A stretch of 64,000 bases of DNA, from assembly GCF_028583425.1 (NCBI RefSeq), contig NC_072801.1:25192001-25256000 (forward strand). Direction: 5' to 3'. Below the pieces are notes generated by a model, which saw nothing but the letters and a program-made list of their open reading frames with translations, had not been told where the DNA came from and did no database searches. This DNA is from Eublepharis macularius. Its lineage: Eukaryota; Chordata; Lepidosauria; Squamata; Eublepharidae. Positions 22,426-34,146 of this stretch are shown piece by piece; position 1 is the stretch's first letter, and each line of letters opens with the position of its first letter. Made by a program: the position numbers and the translations under genes.

Positions 22426-22589
22426 GCAGGTGTGGCCAGTCGCAAGAGATGTGACTTGAGCTAGATGGTCTGACTCACAGTAAGGCACCTTTTCAATGTT
22501 CATTTGAGAATGGTCTCGGGCCACCTTGTGTTCCTGCGCTGCTGCCTGTGCAGCGTTTCAAAGGCGGAGCTGAGAGCTAGGAAGTTTGT

Positions 22590-22865
22590 TGGTACCCATC
22601 TTACCTCGGAGGTGGAGCATCTGCTTGGCATGCAGGATGTCCCCAGTTTGGTCCCCAGCATCTCCAATGAAAATAACGTACACGGTGATGCAGAAGGCCT
22701 CTGCTTGAGATTGACAGGGAGCCACGGCCAGGCAGAAGAGACAAGACAGCCCTTGACAGACCAAGGGTCCCAGTCGGTAGAAGGCAAGTCCCATATGGCC
22801 TTGGACAAGCCGCCATCTCTCAGCGTCACAGAAAGGAAAGCAGCAGAGCTCCTTAAGCGGTGACA
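22590..22865 (+). repeat. tRNA-derived SINE (gagcatctgcttg family)
   Basis: Head ggagcatctgcttggcatgc, B-box-like ccccagtttggtcccc, then ttgagattgacagggagcca. The open frames on both strands here are repeat-derived. Confidence 0.75.
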
Positions 22866-23539
22866 GTAGCCTGTCTTCATCTCCATCAAGACAAACCTGT
22901 TGGCTTTCTTTTTTATCAGCTGGTCTGCGCTAATCCGGCAGCATTCTCCGAGCCTTATAATCGCAATTCTGCTGCGGGGGAGTTCAGGCAGGAGCAAGCA
23001 AAGAGCTGGTTCCTAAAAAACACAGGTGTCTAAAAAGAAAAGTGTTTGCCTCCACCGTTCTGTAGAAGAGTGCTGGATTCAGGTTATTTGGTTCTGAAAC
23101 CAGCCTATGTCATCTCTGACTTTTCCCAAACATCTGTAGCTGCGGCACATTTCTTTTTCTCTGTTAAAATGAAAGGCCCGTGTTACACCCTGAAAGGTTT
23201 ACTTTCCAAGTGTGAGGGAGTAGAACTCACTTCTTTCTGAGGGTAAGGCATGCTGACCTCAGAGCTGCGCAGGGAGCCAACAGCCAGCTTCTTTGCAAGA
23301 GGGGGTATAAATCCTGCTGCTTCTCTGCACTTGGGAGCAAATGAATGAACCACACCTAATGTGGAGACAAAGCAGAATCCCCCACTCCCCACCAGGGACT
23401 GATTGGAAGTCAGTGAGCCTCGAATGGGGACTCACACAGAGATGCAGCAAGCAGCCTCTTCTGCATGGAAACTGGGTTTATTTTTCACATGGCATTAGCG
23501 GTTCTCTTGCTGCTGAGACTTTTGGGAAATAGCTACTTA

Positions 23540-23880
23540 AAACTGTAGAGGGTTTTTGGGGGTGGGGAGGGTTATCCATCTTCATGATCCAAGCCTCATG
23601 CCACCATAATTTCACGATGCCAGTTTTGCCTGCTCTAGATGCATTTTTCAAGTGCCACTGTACCGAAATAGCTTCAAAAATCCAGAACGCTTTCTTAAGG
23701 TGGTTAAACTGATGGTGTTTCTGGGCAGGTTTATTAATAATCCACAAGATCAAGATGATTCCAGACTTCTGCTTTGTTGCGGGCTGTTTGAGATGCTGTG
23801 GAATCCATTTTTGCAATGCCCGACAACGCAGGACAGGGGCTGGTGTAACAAACACATTTAAAACGGTAGAGATTGCAAGA
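23540..23880. promoter_or_regulatory. candidate conserved non-coding element
   Basis: Repeat-free, balanced-composition segment with TAAT-type sites (ccataatttcacgatgcc, ggtttattaataatccacaa). I call it a candidate only because it lacks repeat signatures in a repeat-dense intergenic region. Confidence 0.3.
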
Positions 23881-24069
23881 TGTTTGGGCAGAGGATTTGG
23901 GTCCGTGCTGAGGCTATTTTTCTGCCCTCTCTAGCCATTTCAAGCATGGGTGGCTGAAACTAAACATATCCAAGTATGCATGATAAAATCAACATGGTTG
24001 CTGCAACCATTGGTGGCTCCCACCAATCACAAAAGCCACAACACCCCAATGAAAGTTGAGACTTTTTAC

Positions 24070-24490
24070 ATAGAATCATAGAGTTGGAAGGGGCTTTACA
24101 GACCATCAAGTCCAACCTCCCTGTCCTATGCAGGAACAGCATGAGGCATCCCCAACAAGTATTCCTCCAGCCACTGCTTGAAGCCTGCCAATGAGGGGGA
24201 ACCCACCACGTCCCTAGGCAGCCAATTCCACTGCTGGATTATTCTTAACATGAAGTTTTCCCTAATATTTAAACAGTATCTTCCCTCCTGTAGTTTAATT
24301 CCGTTCTTTCGAGTCCTAGCCTCTGCTGCCAACAGGAAAACCTCCCTTCCCTCCTCTAGGTAACAGCCTCTTAAATAGTTAAAGAAAGCAATCATGCCTC
24401 CTCTCAACTTCCTCTTCTCCAAACTGAACACTCCTGGGCCCTCAGTCTTTCCTTGTAGGGCTTGGTCTCCAGGCCCCTGACCATACATGG
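24070..24490 (-). mobile_element. CR1 LINE 3' end (minus)
   Basis: It starts with tagaatcatagagttggaag, the reverse complement of the typical CR1 3' terminus. The next 400 bp correspond to the CR1 3' region. The 120-residue minus-strand frame at 24126-24488 is part of it, not a gene. Confidence 0.85.
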
Positions 24491-24619
24491 GGGGGGGGGT
24501 CTTCCCTGCTAAGAAAGAAAAAAGACAGCATTACAAGTTGTCCCAAATGGAAAAAAGTCAATTTTGTTGCTCTGATAAAGTGCAGCCAATTATTTGTCTG
24601 CATAGGGACAGGCAGACAG

Positions 24620-24835
24620 TTTTCATAATGATTCGAGTGATGGACTATGATCTGGGAAGCCCAGGTTCAAATCTCCATTCTACTACAGAAGCTTGCCAGA
24701 TGAGCTTGGGACAGCCACAGTTTCAGCTTAACCTACCTCACAGGGTTGTTGTGAGGATAAACTTGGAGGATAGGAGAATGTTGTAAGCTGTTTTGGACTC
24801 CCATTGAGGAGAAAAGCAGGGTGTGCATGAAATAT
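24620..24835 (+). repeat. tRNA-derived SINE
   Basis: ggaagcccaggttcaaatct at the B box, acctacctcacagggttgtt in the body, and a tail with gataggagaatgttgtaagc. Confidence 0.85.
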
Positions 24836-24886
24836 TTTATTTGGCTGCGCAGTTTGTGGGGCCTGCCAGGCAGATGTTCTATCTAG

Positions 24887-25312
24887 GGTTACCAGATTGG
24901 GTCCGAAATAATACCAAACCCTGGAAAGGAGGGGGCACTAACCTTTTTTATTACTTTAGCACATGCACAGTGCACGAGTGCTCCAGTCCCAGCGCAATGA
25001 CATCACTACCAGAAGTGAGGTCATCACGCCAACCAGCTTCCAGGAACCTAGGCTGGCTGGTCACTCCTAGGCAGTGCCGCACAGCTGCAGGAGGCTGGCT
25101 GGCTGGCCCACTCACACTGGCTCTTCCCCAGACCAGCGGCAGCACCATGCAGCCGCAAGAGGTCGGGCAGCCGGGCTGGGCGGCAGAGCTGCCTCTGAAA
25201 GCGGGGGGAGAGGAGGGCCAGATGTCCAGTATTTGAGGAACATTTCTCCTAAACAGTCCCCCAAAATACCAGACTGTCCAGGTGAAAACCAGATACCTGG
25301 CAACCCTAGCTC
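24887..25312. repeat. TIR-bearing repeat (tagggttaccag...ctggcaaccctag)
   Basis: The two ends, tagggttaccag and ctggcaaccctag, are near inverted copies. The interior has a palindromic ttccagaagtgatgtcatc-type core. Probably a non-autonomous DNA transposon; superfamily not determined. Confidence 0.5.
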
Positions 25313-26427
25313 TGCCTCAAGTGCCAAAATGTGCCCCACAAAAGGGCTTCTTTACACTGTGTATAATTAACTTTTATTAATTTAAAATATTTATACACCA
25401 CTTAAAGTCAAGTGGTGGTGGCGACCGCTGGCTTAAACGATTTTAAAACGAGGAGAGGAATTCTGGATAGCTGTGAAGGCCAAATAGTGCCTCCATGTTC
25501 GGCAGCAGCACCTTCTGTCCACCTCTGGTGGGACCCAACAACAGGGCAAGACTCCCTGCTTCATAATCTTACTTGTGAGCTTCCAGATTCAGTAGCCTGG
25601 TCTCTGCAGAAACCTTTGGGCTATGGATAGCAGAAGGTTATACACAGAACTGGCCTCCAAGAAATTAACGTTGTGTTCATCTAGGGCAGGAGGGCAGGCT
25701 TGCAAATCCCCCTTTTCTCTCCCGCCTGCCCGCTGCTTTTGCTATCAGCCTGCTAGTTTCCCATAACAAAGATTGCTGCAACCTCTGGAGAAAAACTAAC
25801 AGTTTATATTCGACCGCGGCAGCTTCGGCATATGGCTTTAGTACCCACAGTGGGCCTGAAATGAAATCCAAGGCTAATTCCAGAGGTGTTTCCCTGGGCA
25901 GCTTAAGAATGATGAATCTAACACGCCGGTCGGTGGATGGCTTTTACTTCTTGCTACCGGTGACTGACCCAAACTAGCAGTAAAGCAGCTAAGGAAGCTT
26001 GCAAAATTCTGTTCCCTGTCTTTCTCCTAGTTGGATTGTGAGGGGGGAAGGAAATGAAATGACCTTCATTGGGACTAGAAACATCATTGGGTCTGGTCCT
26101 TCCTGCTTTTCATTTAACAGAAATAAAACAAATTTTGCCAAATGAGCACAAAGGGTGCATGTGGAGTAATTTGTTCAAACTGTGGAATTTGTTTCTGATT
26201 CTTAAGATAACTTACCGAATCATTTCACTCATCTGGGATTCCTTAGGGCAGAGATAATCTCTCTGCTTTTCTGTTGCTCTCCATGTTTATACTACTGCAT
26301 AAATAATAATTAGATTTTTTAAATCATTTCTCTTCTCTAACAAGCTCAGGGCAACATACGTTTCCGTCCACTGCGTCCTCACCAAAAAGTAAGTTGAGCT
26401 GAGAGAAAGTGTCCAGAACAAGGCAAG

Positions 26428-26579
26428 GGTGGCCAGCCTCCAGGGGGGTCCTGGAAATGTCCTAGAATTACAGCTGTTCACTAGACCCCCCGGATGACCC
26501 TCCCTTCTCAAGCACTGGCCTGCCCAGGCACTATTCCAAATCTCCAGAAATTTCCCAAGCTAGAGCTGGCGACCCTAAC
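26428..26579 (-). repeat. gttgccaactccagg TIR repeat (minus)
   Basis: Ends ggccagcctccagg and agagctggcgaccct, with gaaatttcccaagctag near the right end. One of at least ten copies of this family in the window. Confidence 0.6.
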
Positions 26580-26779
26580 TGAGGCACCTAGGTAGCTGAG
26601 TGTGGATTTGAATCTGGGAGGCTTCCATTCTCGCGTGACACTGACCACTGCACGCCACTAGATCACACCGCGATTGCACAAATCTCATCCTCGTGCTGCC
26701 AGTTCAGAACAAGTAGCGTAGCACCTAAAAGAATCCTATGAATATATTCAGTATTAAATTGGCCCATGAATCTGCTTTG

Positions 26780-27530
26780 CCCTGTGGTCTTCAACCCGGG
26801 ACAGGGACATCAGGTGCCTGCCGATTCTTGTGTCTGCCTCCCCAGTTGCCCGCTGATCAATGGGAGGAGGCAGACTGGGAAAACGGGTGCATGCATGCCC
26901 ACAGCCCCAGTCACTGATGTCACTTCTGGCATGACCTGGAAGCAGCAGCATCATGACAGCATCACTTCCAGGTCACACTAGAAGTTACGTCATTGACCAG
27001 GGCCACAGGTGCGCACATGCACAGATAGGATTGCCAAGTCCCTATATCCTCCCAAGTGGAGGGGAAGTGACCTGGCACTTACCTTGTGTCGCTTGCGTGG
27101 CCATTCTGCACGAGCAATGACGGCACTTCCAGAAGTGATGCCATCATGCTGGCCGCGCGAGCACTCGTGTACTCTGTGTGGGGCTGATTCACCCATTTGG
27201 GTTTCAAACCAGCCCCAAAAGAAGCGTGGGAACACTCCCACGACTGGCGTGACAGCATCACTTCTGGAAGTGATGTCACCATGCCCACCACCCCCCGGGA
27301 GCGCATGCACTGCACATGTTCGCAGGGTGCCTGCCAGGGGCAGGCAACCTCCAGGGGGCTGGTGTATTGGTGGCCAAGGGAGCAAATCCCCAGGAGTTTG
27401 CCCACCACCAGCAGACACCTGGGAACCGTATGCACATATAAGAGGAGTAAGTGCTAGCTATCCCCACCCACCTTGGGGAGGAAGCTGGCAACCTGGGACT
27501 GGGATCCACAAGTAGCAAGAAATGGGGCTT
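26780..27530. repeat. cluster of palindromic miniature repeats
   Basis: Several cores of the form tgacatcacttctggaagtgatgtca recur (about 26915-26995, 27118-27150, 27240-27280), together with ggcaacct/aggttgcc-like ends. The copies are adjacent and hard to separate by eye. Confidence 0.45.
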
Positions 27531-28469
27531 CCTGGTAAGTACCAGGTCCCTCCCTCCCGTTGAGAGGGCATGGAGACCCAGGAACCCTACTCCCTACGCA
27601 TGTGCACTAGCGTCAGATCCTTTCAAAAAGCAGCAGGCCCAACTGGGGGCTTTATTTAGGCTTGTCATTTCCCAGCCTGCAATGGGTAAACCCTTGTCTC
27701 GAACCCAATCCCCCACCCTTGGGAAACTGAGGTGCCAGAAAACAAGCCTCTATAGTGACATTCCAGGAATTTCTCCATGTCTCTATGGTCTATACCATAG
27801 AGATTAGAGAAAATTCCTATAGCGGCACCCAGAGTGATGTCACACCCTCCCATATCCCATTCCTGCCATTGTCCTTAAAATTTCCTGGCATTTTCTGAGG
27901 CAATGCTGGCAAATCTAACTAGAGGGTCTCACAACTCACCTGAGGGTCTCGATTCATGGGCTAAAGACCACTGATCTAGCTGGCAGCCATACACTCTTTC
28001 TTGACCCAAGTGTCTTAGTTCATTCAGACCCTTCCGACTCCTATCCTAAAGATGCTGGGTACCGAAGCAGAGACTTTGTGCATGCCGATGCATCTGTTCT
28101 CTCTCTGAACAAGGACTCCTTTCTACCGGGAAGGGGTAGTGCTACCTACAGGTTACTGAGCTAGATGAAGCTGTGGCTTGAGCCAGAATGGCTATTCTTT
28201 TTTTCTTAAATATGAGAGAATTGTTATTGTGCTGCGCGAAATAATTAAATGATGAACAGTGCTATTGAGCCCAAAGTTCCCCACTCCCCAAGGGGGCTAG
28301 CCGCTGTTTCTCTGGGTGATATAGTGCTCTGACCCCACTTGGTGTCAGGTGCTTCTGCCGCAGCGCAGGCAATTGCCTCGTTCAATCATTCCCTGCGCAG
28401 AATTAGCATGGGGACTCTGAATAACCTGCCCATTCTAGGCCTTTAACCTAAATTCATTAGTTTAATTTG

Positions 28470-28795
28470 AACAAAGCCAATCGCCCTCTCCTCCCTCCCC
28501 CAAGAAGGGCGCACGCACGCACACAAAATCCAGCACTAACTGGGGCTTCTTTTGGCTCTCGAGTAATTTCCGATAAACTCTGGAGAGTAAAATCGCCATC
28601 ACCACGATCTCCAATCTCTTTATTAGTGTAAAAATAAAAGGAGTAATTTTATTGCTATTACAGGCTGTTTGCCATTATTTGCATAATTGTTAAATGCTAA
28701 TAAGACAATTAGCAATTATGGCTTAATAATTATGCCACTGCAATAACTGTCCTATTGTATCATAATGAAATTCTTAATTGTTGCTAGGGGTTTTT
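28470..28795. promoter_or_regulatory. candidate conserved non-coding element, homeodomain/POU-rich
   Basis: AT-rich and repeat-free. It contains an octamer ATTTGCAT (28677-28684) and a dense run of TAAT/ATTA cores (28638-28780). It resembles developmental enhancers by composition. Conservation is not tested here. Confidence 0.4.
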
Positions 28796-28956
28796 TGTTC
28801 AGTCTCTGCTTCCTGTAAAGGAGAAGATCAAGGAAGGGAAGGGGAGGATGGAAGGAATGTGGAAATGGAGAATGAGAAAGTATATTGTAGAAAAGAGACA
28901 AACCAGAATTCTGTTTGGCAGAAAACTCTTTATTGGGCTTAAATGATATTTATTTA

Positions 28957-29132
28957 CTTGTGTGTGTGCGTTATGCGCCATCAAGTTGCTTCCAACCTAT
29001 GGCAACCCTCCAAAACATCCTACCATTAACAGCCTTGCTCAGATCCTGCAAACTGGAGGATGTGGCTTCTTTTATTGAGTCAAGCCATCTCGTTTTAGGT
29101 CTTCCTCTTTTCCTACTGCCTTCCACTTTTCC
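28957..29132 (-). mobile_element. Bov-B LINE 3' fragment (minus)
   Basis: gcgccatcaagttgcttcca at the left is the reverse of the Bov-B 3' tail. Typical Bov-B 3' coding-derived sequence follows (aggtcttcctcttttcctac). Confidence 0.7.
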
Positions 29133-29133
29133 T

Positions 29134-29350
29134 AGTATTTATTTATTTCGTTTATTCCCTGCTTTTCTCCCCAACAGGGACCCAAAATGGCTTACAACAT
29201 TCTTCCCTTCTCTCTTTTATCGTCACAACAACCTTGTGAAGTAGGTTAGGCTGAGAGTGTATGGCTGGCCCATGGACACCCAGTGAGCTTCCATGACAGA
29301 GTGAGGATTCAAACCTGGTCTGACACCCTAACCACTATACCACCCTGTGT
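29134..29350 (-). repeat. tRNA-derived SINE (minus)
   Basis: Left tail ttctccccaacagggaccca, then aacaaccttgtgaagtaggt, and the head end accctaaccactataccacc. Confidence 0.85.
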
Positions 29351-29397
29351 CTCAATGGGGATAATAATACTTAGGGGTATATGCATAGTAACAATTG

Positions 29398-29445
29398 CCA
29401 TTTCTCTATGGATTCCTTTTGCCATTTCTCGATGGATTCCTTCTG
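29398..29445. repeat. 24-bp tandem duplication
   Basis: Two units ccatttctcNatggattcctt follow one another and differ at one or two bases. Confidence 0.85.
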
Positions 29446-30548
29446 TGGTTGCTTTCTTTTATCCCAGTTTTCGGCCCCAAACTGGTTCCTGAAACAGTCT
29501 ATGGGAATCAACATTGAATTCAAAGGGCATAGTTCAGTGTCAAATTTCCCCTGGGGTGGTAGTGATTGGCTAGATATAAATCTGAGTATGAAGAAAACAG
29601 GGACGGACGGGCCCTTGAATGGGCAAGATCCAGGGGTCCTGTGCCTTATAATGACATCCCGGGGCAAGCAGAGCCCAGTGGCCCAACGGCACTTACCTGC
29701 ACCGCCAGGCTTCAGCTCACCTTCCCCTGACAGCCAGCAACCCTCCAGGGCAGTAGCCTACGGAGACATTTCCCAATAAAGGGCCAATCCAACCCTGCAA
29801 TGCAGACCATAATCACCACCAGTAATTATACCTGCATGCACACGTAGCTATTTTTAAATAGGCTGTTAGTGCCTGCCCTTAGCCTTCAACATATGAAATG
29901 ATCTCTCGACCTAAATAAATATCTAAGGATCTTTGATTCCGGCAGGAGCTGGGCTTGTTATGGTGAAGATGCCCTAAAAGTTGTTTTCAGACTTGCAGTT
30001 AGGGGTACTGACGGACTGCTTCAGGCAGGCTTTCTCGAGCCTTGTCTGTGGCCAGCAGGACAGCCGTGGGGGTGTGGAGATAAAACTGGACCATATGTTT
30101 TTTTTAAAATAGTTTTTATTAATGTATCTGTAACATTACAAGAATGATAACAACAATAACAATAGTAATAACAATAACAAAGCGAAGTGGAACATCCATT
30201 ATCAACTGTTAAATGTTGACGTCATGTCTGGGCAAAAATCTGGACATAAGGTCAGCATATCAGCTGATTTTCTAGAATACCATAGAGTTTCTAGAACGCC
30301 AGCTGACCCACAGAAGCCATGGCCCAATGTCATATCCGCCCATTGCCGTACCCTCAAAGCTCCTGGAGGAGCTTATTTGCAATGCCTGTTCACATGAGCA
30401 GAGTCCAGTTTTTAATACATGTTAACTCCTGTTTTTTTGTCCTTTGTGAAAAGGCAAACACTAAGCTCAATCGGTAGTTTGTGTTGAGCATTTTGGGTTT
30501 GCTGACATCCTTTCAGCTGGTGGGGGTGTTCTGGCTTCCACCTGGATT

Positions 30549-30770
30549 AGAATTGCCAGCTTGAGTTTGTGAAATTCCTGGAGATGTGGGAACAGAGCCT
30601 GGGGAAATGGAGTTTGGAGATGGGAGGTATTTAGGCAGGAATATAAAGCCATAGAGCCCCCCCCCCTCCAAAGCAGCCCTTTTCTCCAGAGGAGCTGATT
30701 TCTGTGTTCAAGAGATCAGTTATCATGTTGGGAGATCTCCAGGCACCACCTGGAGATTGGCAATCCTAAC
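30549..30770 (+). repeat. gttgccaactccagg TIR repeat
   Basis: attgccagctt start, aattcctggagatgtgggaa, cctccaaagcagcccttttc in the middle, end cctggagattggcaatccta. Confidence 0.7.
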
Positions 30771-31310
30771 ATGACTCTTCTCCTCTCAGGACAATGCAGC
30801 GGAATTGGGGCATGTTCTACGGTGGTACGCTTGGTCCCTGTGGGACCCTGCCATGACTTTATGCCTTCAGAACCAGTCCAATGCAAAGAAAAAATCTAAG
30901 TGAATTCAGGCTTGAACCAAGGGAACTTTGTCAGCCCAAGCACAGTACACCCGTCAACTCCTGGCCCGACCGCAGGTGGCAAAGGTCCAAGAGGGGATGC
31001 CAGTTCCTTCCTACGCCTCTGACACCTAGGAGTGTGCCAAACCCCTGCAACTGCGCCGGTGGCATAGCTAGAGAACCAGCCCTGACCTAATTCCTCCAGA
31101 CAGCAGCTGAGCCAAAGGCCCTTTCCCGTTTCAAGCTTCTTTCCTTCCTCTGTGTCATCTATTTGCTCTCCTTTCCTGCCCTGTTTGAAAAGCAAGGAGG
31201 GTGTGTATGTTTTTGTTTTTCACTTTCAAGACCTGCTAGGAAACAGAACGGTGCTCTGGTAGTTTATCCCTAGCTCCAAATGAGCCATGCCAGCCAGCTG
31301 TGCTACACCT

Positions 31311-31525
31311 AGTTGCCAACTCCAGGTTGGGAAATTCCTGGAGATCTGCAGGTGGGACCTGAGGGGGGCAGAAATTGTGGAAGGGAGGGATCTCAGAGGG
31401 CTATAATGCCACAGAGTCTACCCTCCAAAGCAGCCATTTTTGCCAGGGGAACTGATGTCTGTAGTCTGGAGATGCCTTGTAAAGCCAGGAGATCTCCAGG
31501 CCCCGCCTGGAGGTTGGCAACTGTA
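31311..31525 (+). repeat. gttgccaactccagg TIR repeat
   Basis: Near full length: gttgccaactccaggttggg at the left, ccctccaaagcagccatttt in the middle, cgcctggaggttggcaact at the right. Confidence 0.75.
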
Positions 31526-31721
31526 GTGCAACATAATGCTTTAATAGGTCCATAATTTTTGGTAGCTGGGGCAGCTGTAATTTACAACGGAACATCAAAC
31601 AAAAATGAATAGGAAATAAATATCCAGGATTACTGGCAGGAACTTCTCAAGCCTGCATATATTTTACCATCTATGAATGGTTAGCATCCACAATGTAGGG
31701 TTTTTTTTAAAGGCCAGAAGC

Positions 31722-31950
31722 TTTTATTTCTTTCTTTATCTATTTATGTCCAGCTTTTCTGCCCAACAGAAACACGAAGCGGCTTACATCATTCTTCTTT
31801 CCTCCATTTTATTCCCACAACAACCCTGTGAGATAGGCTAGGCTGAGAGAATGTGACGGGCCCAAGGTCACCCAGCGAGCTTCCAGGGCAGAGTGGGGGA
31901 TTTGAACCTGGGTCTCCCAGATTACAGGCTAACCAATACACCTTGCGGGC
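31722..31950 (-). repeat. tRNA-derived SINE (minus)
   Basis: Reverse copy with attcccacaacaaccctgtg, gcccaaggtcacccagcgag and ggatttgaacctgggtctcc. Confidence 0.85.
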
Positions 31951-32179
31951 TCGGGGAGAGGGTTGGTTGTGAATACAGCAGGGATCAGAAAGGAACCCCT
32001 TTGCCCAGGAGAGTGATGGTTAATGGGCAGATACTAGCAAACAAGGACTGGCCCTGACCACCAAGGTTCGTCGCAGCAAAAACACTTCTCACAAAAGCCT
32101 CTGAATGGAACTCCCAGCCCCATGCGAGGACGTCCTTCCAGAACAGAAACCATGGGCCCTTTGGGTAAAAATGGCAAGA

Positions 32180-32385
32180 GCTGCCAGGCTCATGCTCATC
32201 GTATTAATTTACCATCCCCACCAGGGCAGGAGAGGTTAATTGGTTCATATTTGCAAGAGGATTTGACCCACTGTGACTGCTAAATACCTATTTGTTGTTT
32301 ATTGCTAACTGACACTTAACAGCTTATGGGTGGTAGTGGTGGTATTAATCACCCTTTCTTTCTTAATTGTGAGCACAGTAGAAGT
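32180..32385. promoter_or_regulatory. candidate conserved non-coding element
   Basis: Repeat-free stretch with several TAAT/ATTA sites (tcgtattaatttaccatcc, gaggttaattggttcatatt, ggtattaatcaccctttctt). Confidence 0.3.
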
Positions 32386-32592
32386 TGAGAGAGAGAACAA
32401 TGTCTCTTTTGGAAGCCAAGCCAGTCAGGGAGGGGGGTTGTATTCCTGGTTATCTCATTTTATTTGGACGTCAAACCCCGGTTATCTTTAGAGGCCTGCT
32501 AGGATTGCTCCTGGGAAATGGTTGGAATAAATATAAGTCCTGAGTGCAGTTTTGCTTCTGGAGAGAGCCCAAAGTCAATGTATCTTTGCAAG

Positions 32593-32727
32593 TCTCTGTA
32601 TCAGGCATCTGACGAAGAGAACTTGATTCTCGAAAGCTTATGCTACAATAAAATTGGTTAGTCTTAAAGGTGCTACTGGACTCTTTTTGATTTTGCTACT
32701 ACAGACTAACACGGCTAACTCCTCTGC
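32593..32727 (+). mobile_element. hammerhead-like element with intact core, 11-bp TSD
   Basis: A 135-bp insertion between perfect copies of atctttgcaag (32582-32592 and 32728-32738). It holds the undamaged hammerhead-like core, then the shared 3' half (ggttagtcttaaaggtgcta) and the family end ggctaactcctctgc. It has no poly(A) tail. I attribute it to a non-autonomous Penelope-like family. Confidence 0.85.
32609..32645 (+). ncRNA. hammerhead-like RNA motif
   Basis: CTGACGA (32609-32615), one extra A, stem II gagaa/ttctc (32617-32621 with 32627-32631), GAAA (32632-32635), stem III agc/gct with a ttat loop (32635-32644), and a possible cleavage site after A32645. I cannot form a convincing stem I from the immediate flanks, so catalysis is doubtful for the monomer. 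Confidence 0.5.
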
Positions 32728-33030
32728 ATCTTTGCAAGACACATTCTTTGGCTCTGCACAAAGGGACGGAAGGAGGCTGGGAATTTATGGGGGACAATGG
32801 ACACTTGACCCTGCACAGATGAAAATGAGCCGCCCAACTCTTTGGTTCAATAGATGATGAAGGGGTGGGGTGGAGATGGCTAGAATAAGGGAGAGGCCAT
32901 GTTGCCAATTAGCTACAAGTGGCCCTTTAAAGAGCCTCTCTTGAAGTATAAGCAAGTGGCTCTCCAAGATATTTCTACCAGTAAGGTTTGCAGCCCTGGA
33001 ATTGAGGGGCCTCAAGTAATTACCAGATGG

Positions 33031-33243
33031 GATGCCAACTCTGGGTTGGAAATTCCTGAAGATTTGGGGGATGGATCCTGTGGAGAGTGGGGTTTGGGAA
33101 GGGGAAGGAAATCATCAGGATATAAAGCCAAAGAGTCCATCCTCCAAAGCAGCCATTTTATTCAGGGGAACTAATCTGTGTAGTCTGGAAATCAGTTGTA
33201 GTTCTGGGAGAGCTTCAGGGCCCACCTGGAGGTTGGTAACCCA
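33031..33243 (+). repeat. gttgccaactccagg TIR repeat
   Basis: gatgccaactctgggttgga at the left, catcctccaaagcagccatt in the middle, cctggaggttggtaacc at the right. Confidence 0.7.
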
Positions 33244-33276
33244 AGTGGCCAGGTGGGCCTCTAGCACTGGGCTGTA

Positions 33277-33481
33277 GGTTTGCTGACTCAAGGCTGGGAA
33301 ATCTCTGGAGATTTAGGGGTGGATCCTGTGGAAGGTGGAGTTTGGTGAGGGAAGGGTCCTCAGCCAGACACAATGCCACAGAGTCTACCTTCCAAAGCAG
33401 TCATTTTCCCAGAGGAACTGTCTGGAGATCAGTTGTAATTGAACGAGATCTGCAACCCTCACCTGAAGGTTGGCAACCCTA
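33277..33481 (+). repeat. gttgccaactccagg TIR repeat
   Basis: Second of three adjacent same-strand copies, ending at cctgaaggttggcaaccct. Confidence 0.7.
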
Positions 33482-33519
33482 CTGAGCTGTCCCTGGCCCA
33501 GAGTCATAGTGCTACTTTA

Positions 33520-33876
33520 AGGTTGCCAACTCCAGGTTGGGAAATTCCTGGAGATTTGGGAAATGGATCCTGGGTATAGTGGGGTTTGGAAACAGGTATA
33601 ATGCCATAGAATCCACCCTCCAAAGCAGTCCTTTCCCACAGATCTTTGGCGTCTGAAGAGCTATTCAAAAAGAGTCCAGTAGCACCTTTAAGACTAACCA
33701 ACTTATTGTAGCATAAGCTTTTGAGAATCACAGTTCTCTTCGTCAGATGCACTTAAAGGTGCTACTGGACTCTTTTTGATTTTGCTACTACAGACTAACA
33801 CGGCTAACTCCTCTGCATCTGAAGAGCTATTGTAATTCTGGGAGATCTCCAGGCCCCCAGCTGGAGGTTGGCAATG
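33520..33876 (+). repeat. gttgccaactccagg TIR repeat split by a later insertion
   Basis: The left part is 33520-33665 and the right part 33832-33876 (gtaattctgggagatctcca to ggaggttggcaa). The interruption is the fold-back element at 33666-33817 plus its duplicated target. Confidence 0.8.
33666..33817. mobile_element. fold-back hammerhead-like element, 14-bp TSD
   Basis: A 152-bp insertion between perfect copies of tctgaagagctatt (33652-33665 and 33818-33831). The left part is a minus-strand copy with a damaged core (CAAAA for CGAAA). It is joined head-on to a plus-strand 3' half. The outer 27 bases at 33666 pair perfectly with the copy starting at 33754, so the unit is a hairpin with the ribozyme-like core in the loop. 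Confidence 0.85.
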
Positions 33877-34146
33877 GTACCACATGTATAGAGGTGTGTG
33901 CATATTCCCAGCACAATATTGGATTCCCTCCCTTGCTTTCCCCCAGATTCCCACGCTGTATTGCAAAATGGTTTCCAAACTCCCTTATTTGTTTCCACAG
34001 CAGTTTCCCACAGGCAGCATGGCCCAGAGGGTGGGGTGAGTGGTTGTCTGTGGCTGCTGTGTAGGAGAAACAGCTCCAATGCCTCTTAGGGAGCAAGAAA
34101 CTAGCTGCCCAGTTCTTTGGATTGTGGCAGACACCTTCCATCATAG

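Noticed and set aside
24126..24488. 120-residue minus-strand open frame
   Set aside because: It is the CR1 3' region, which often stays open by chance.
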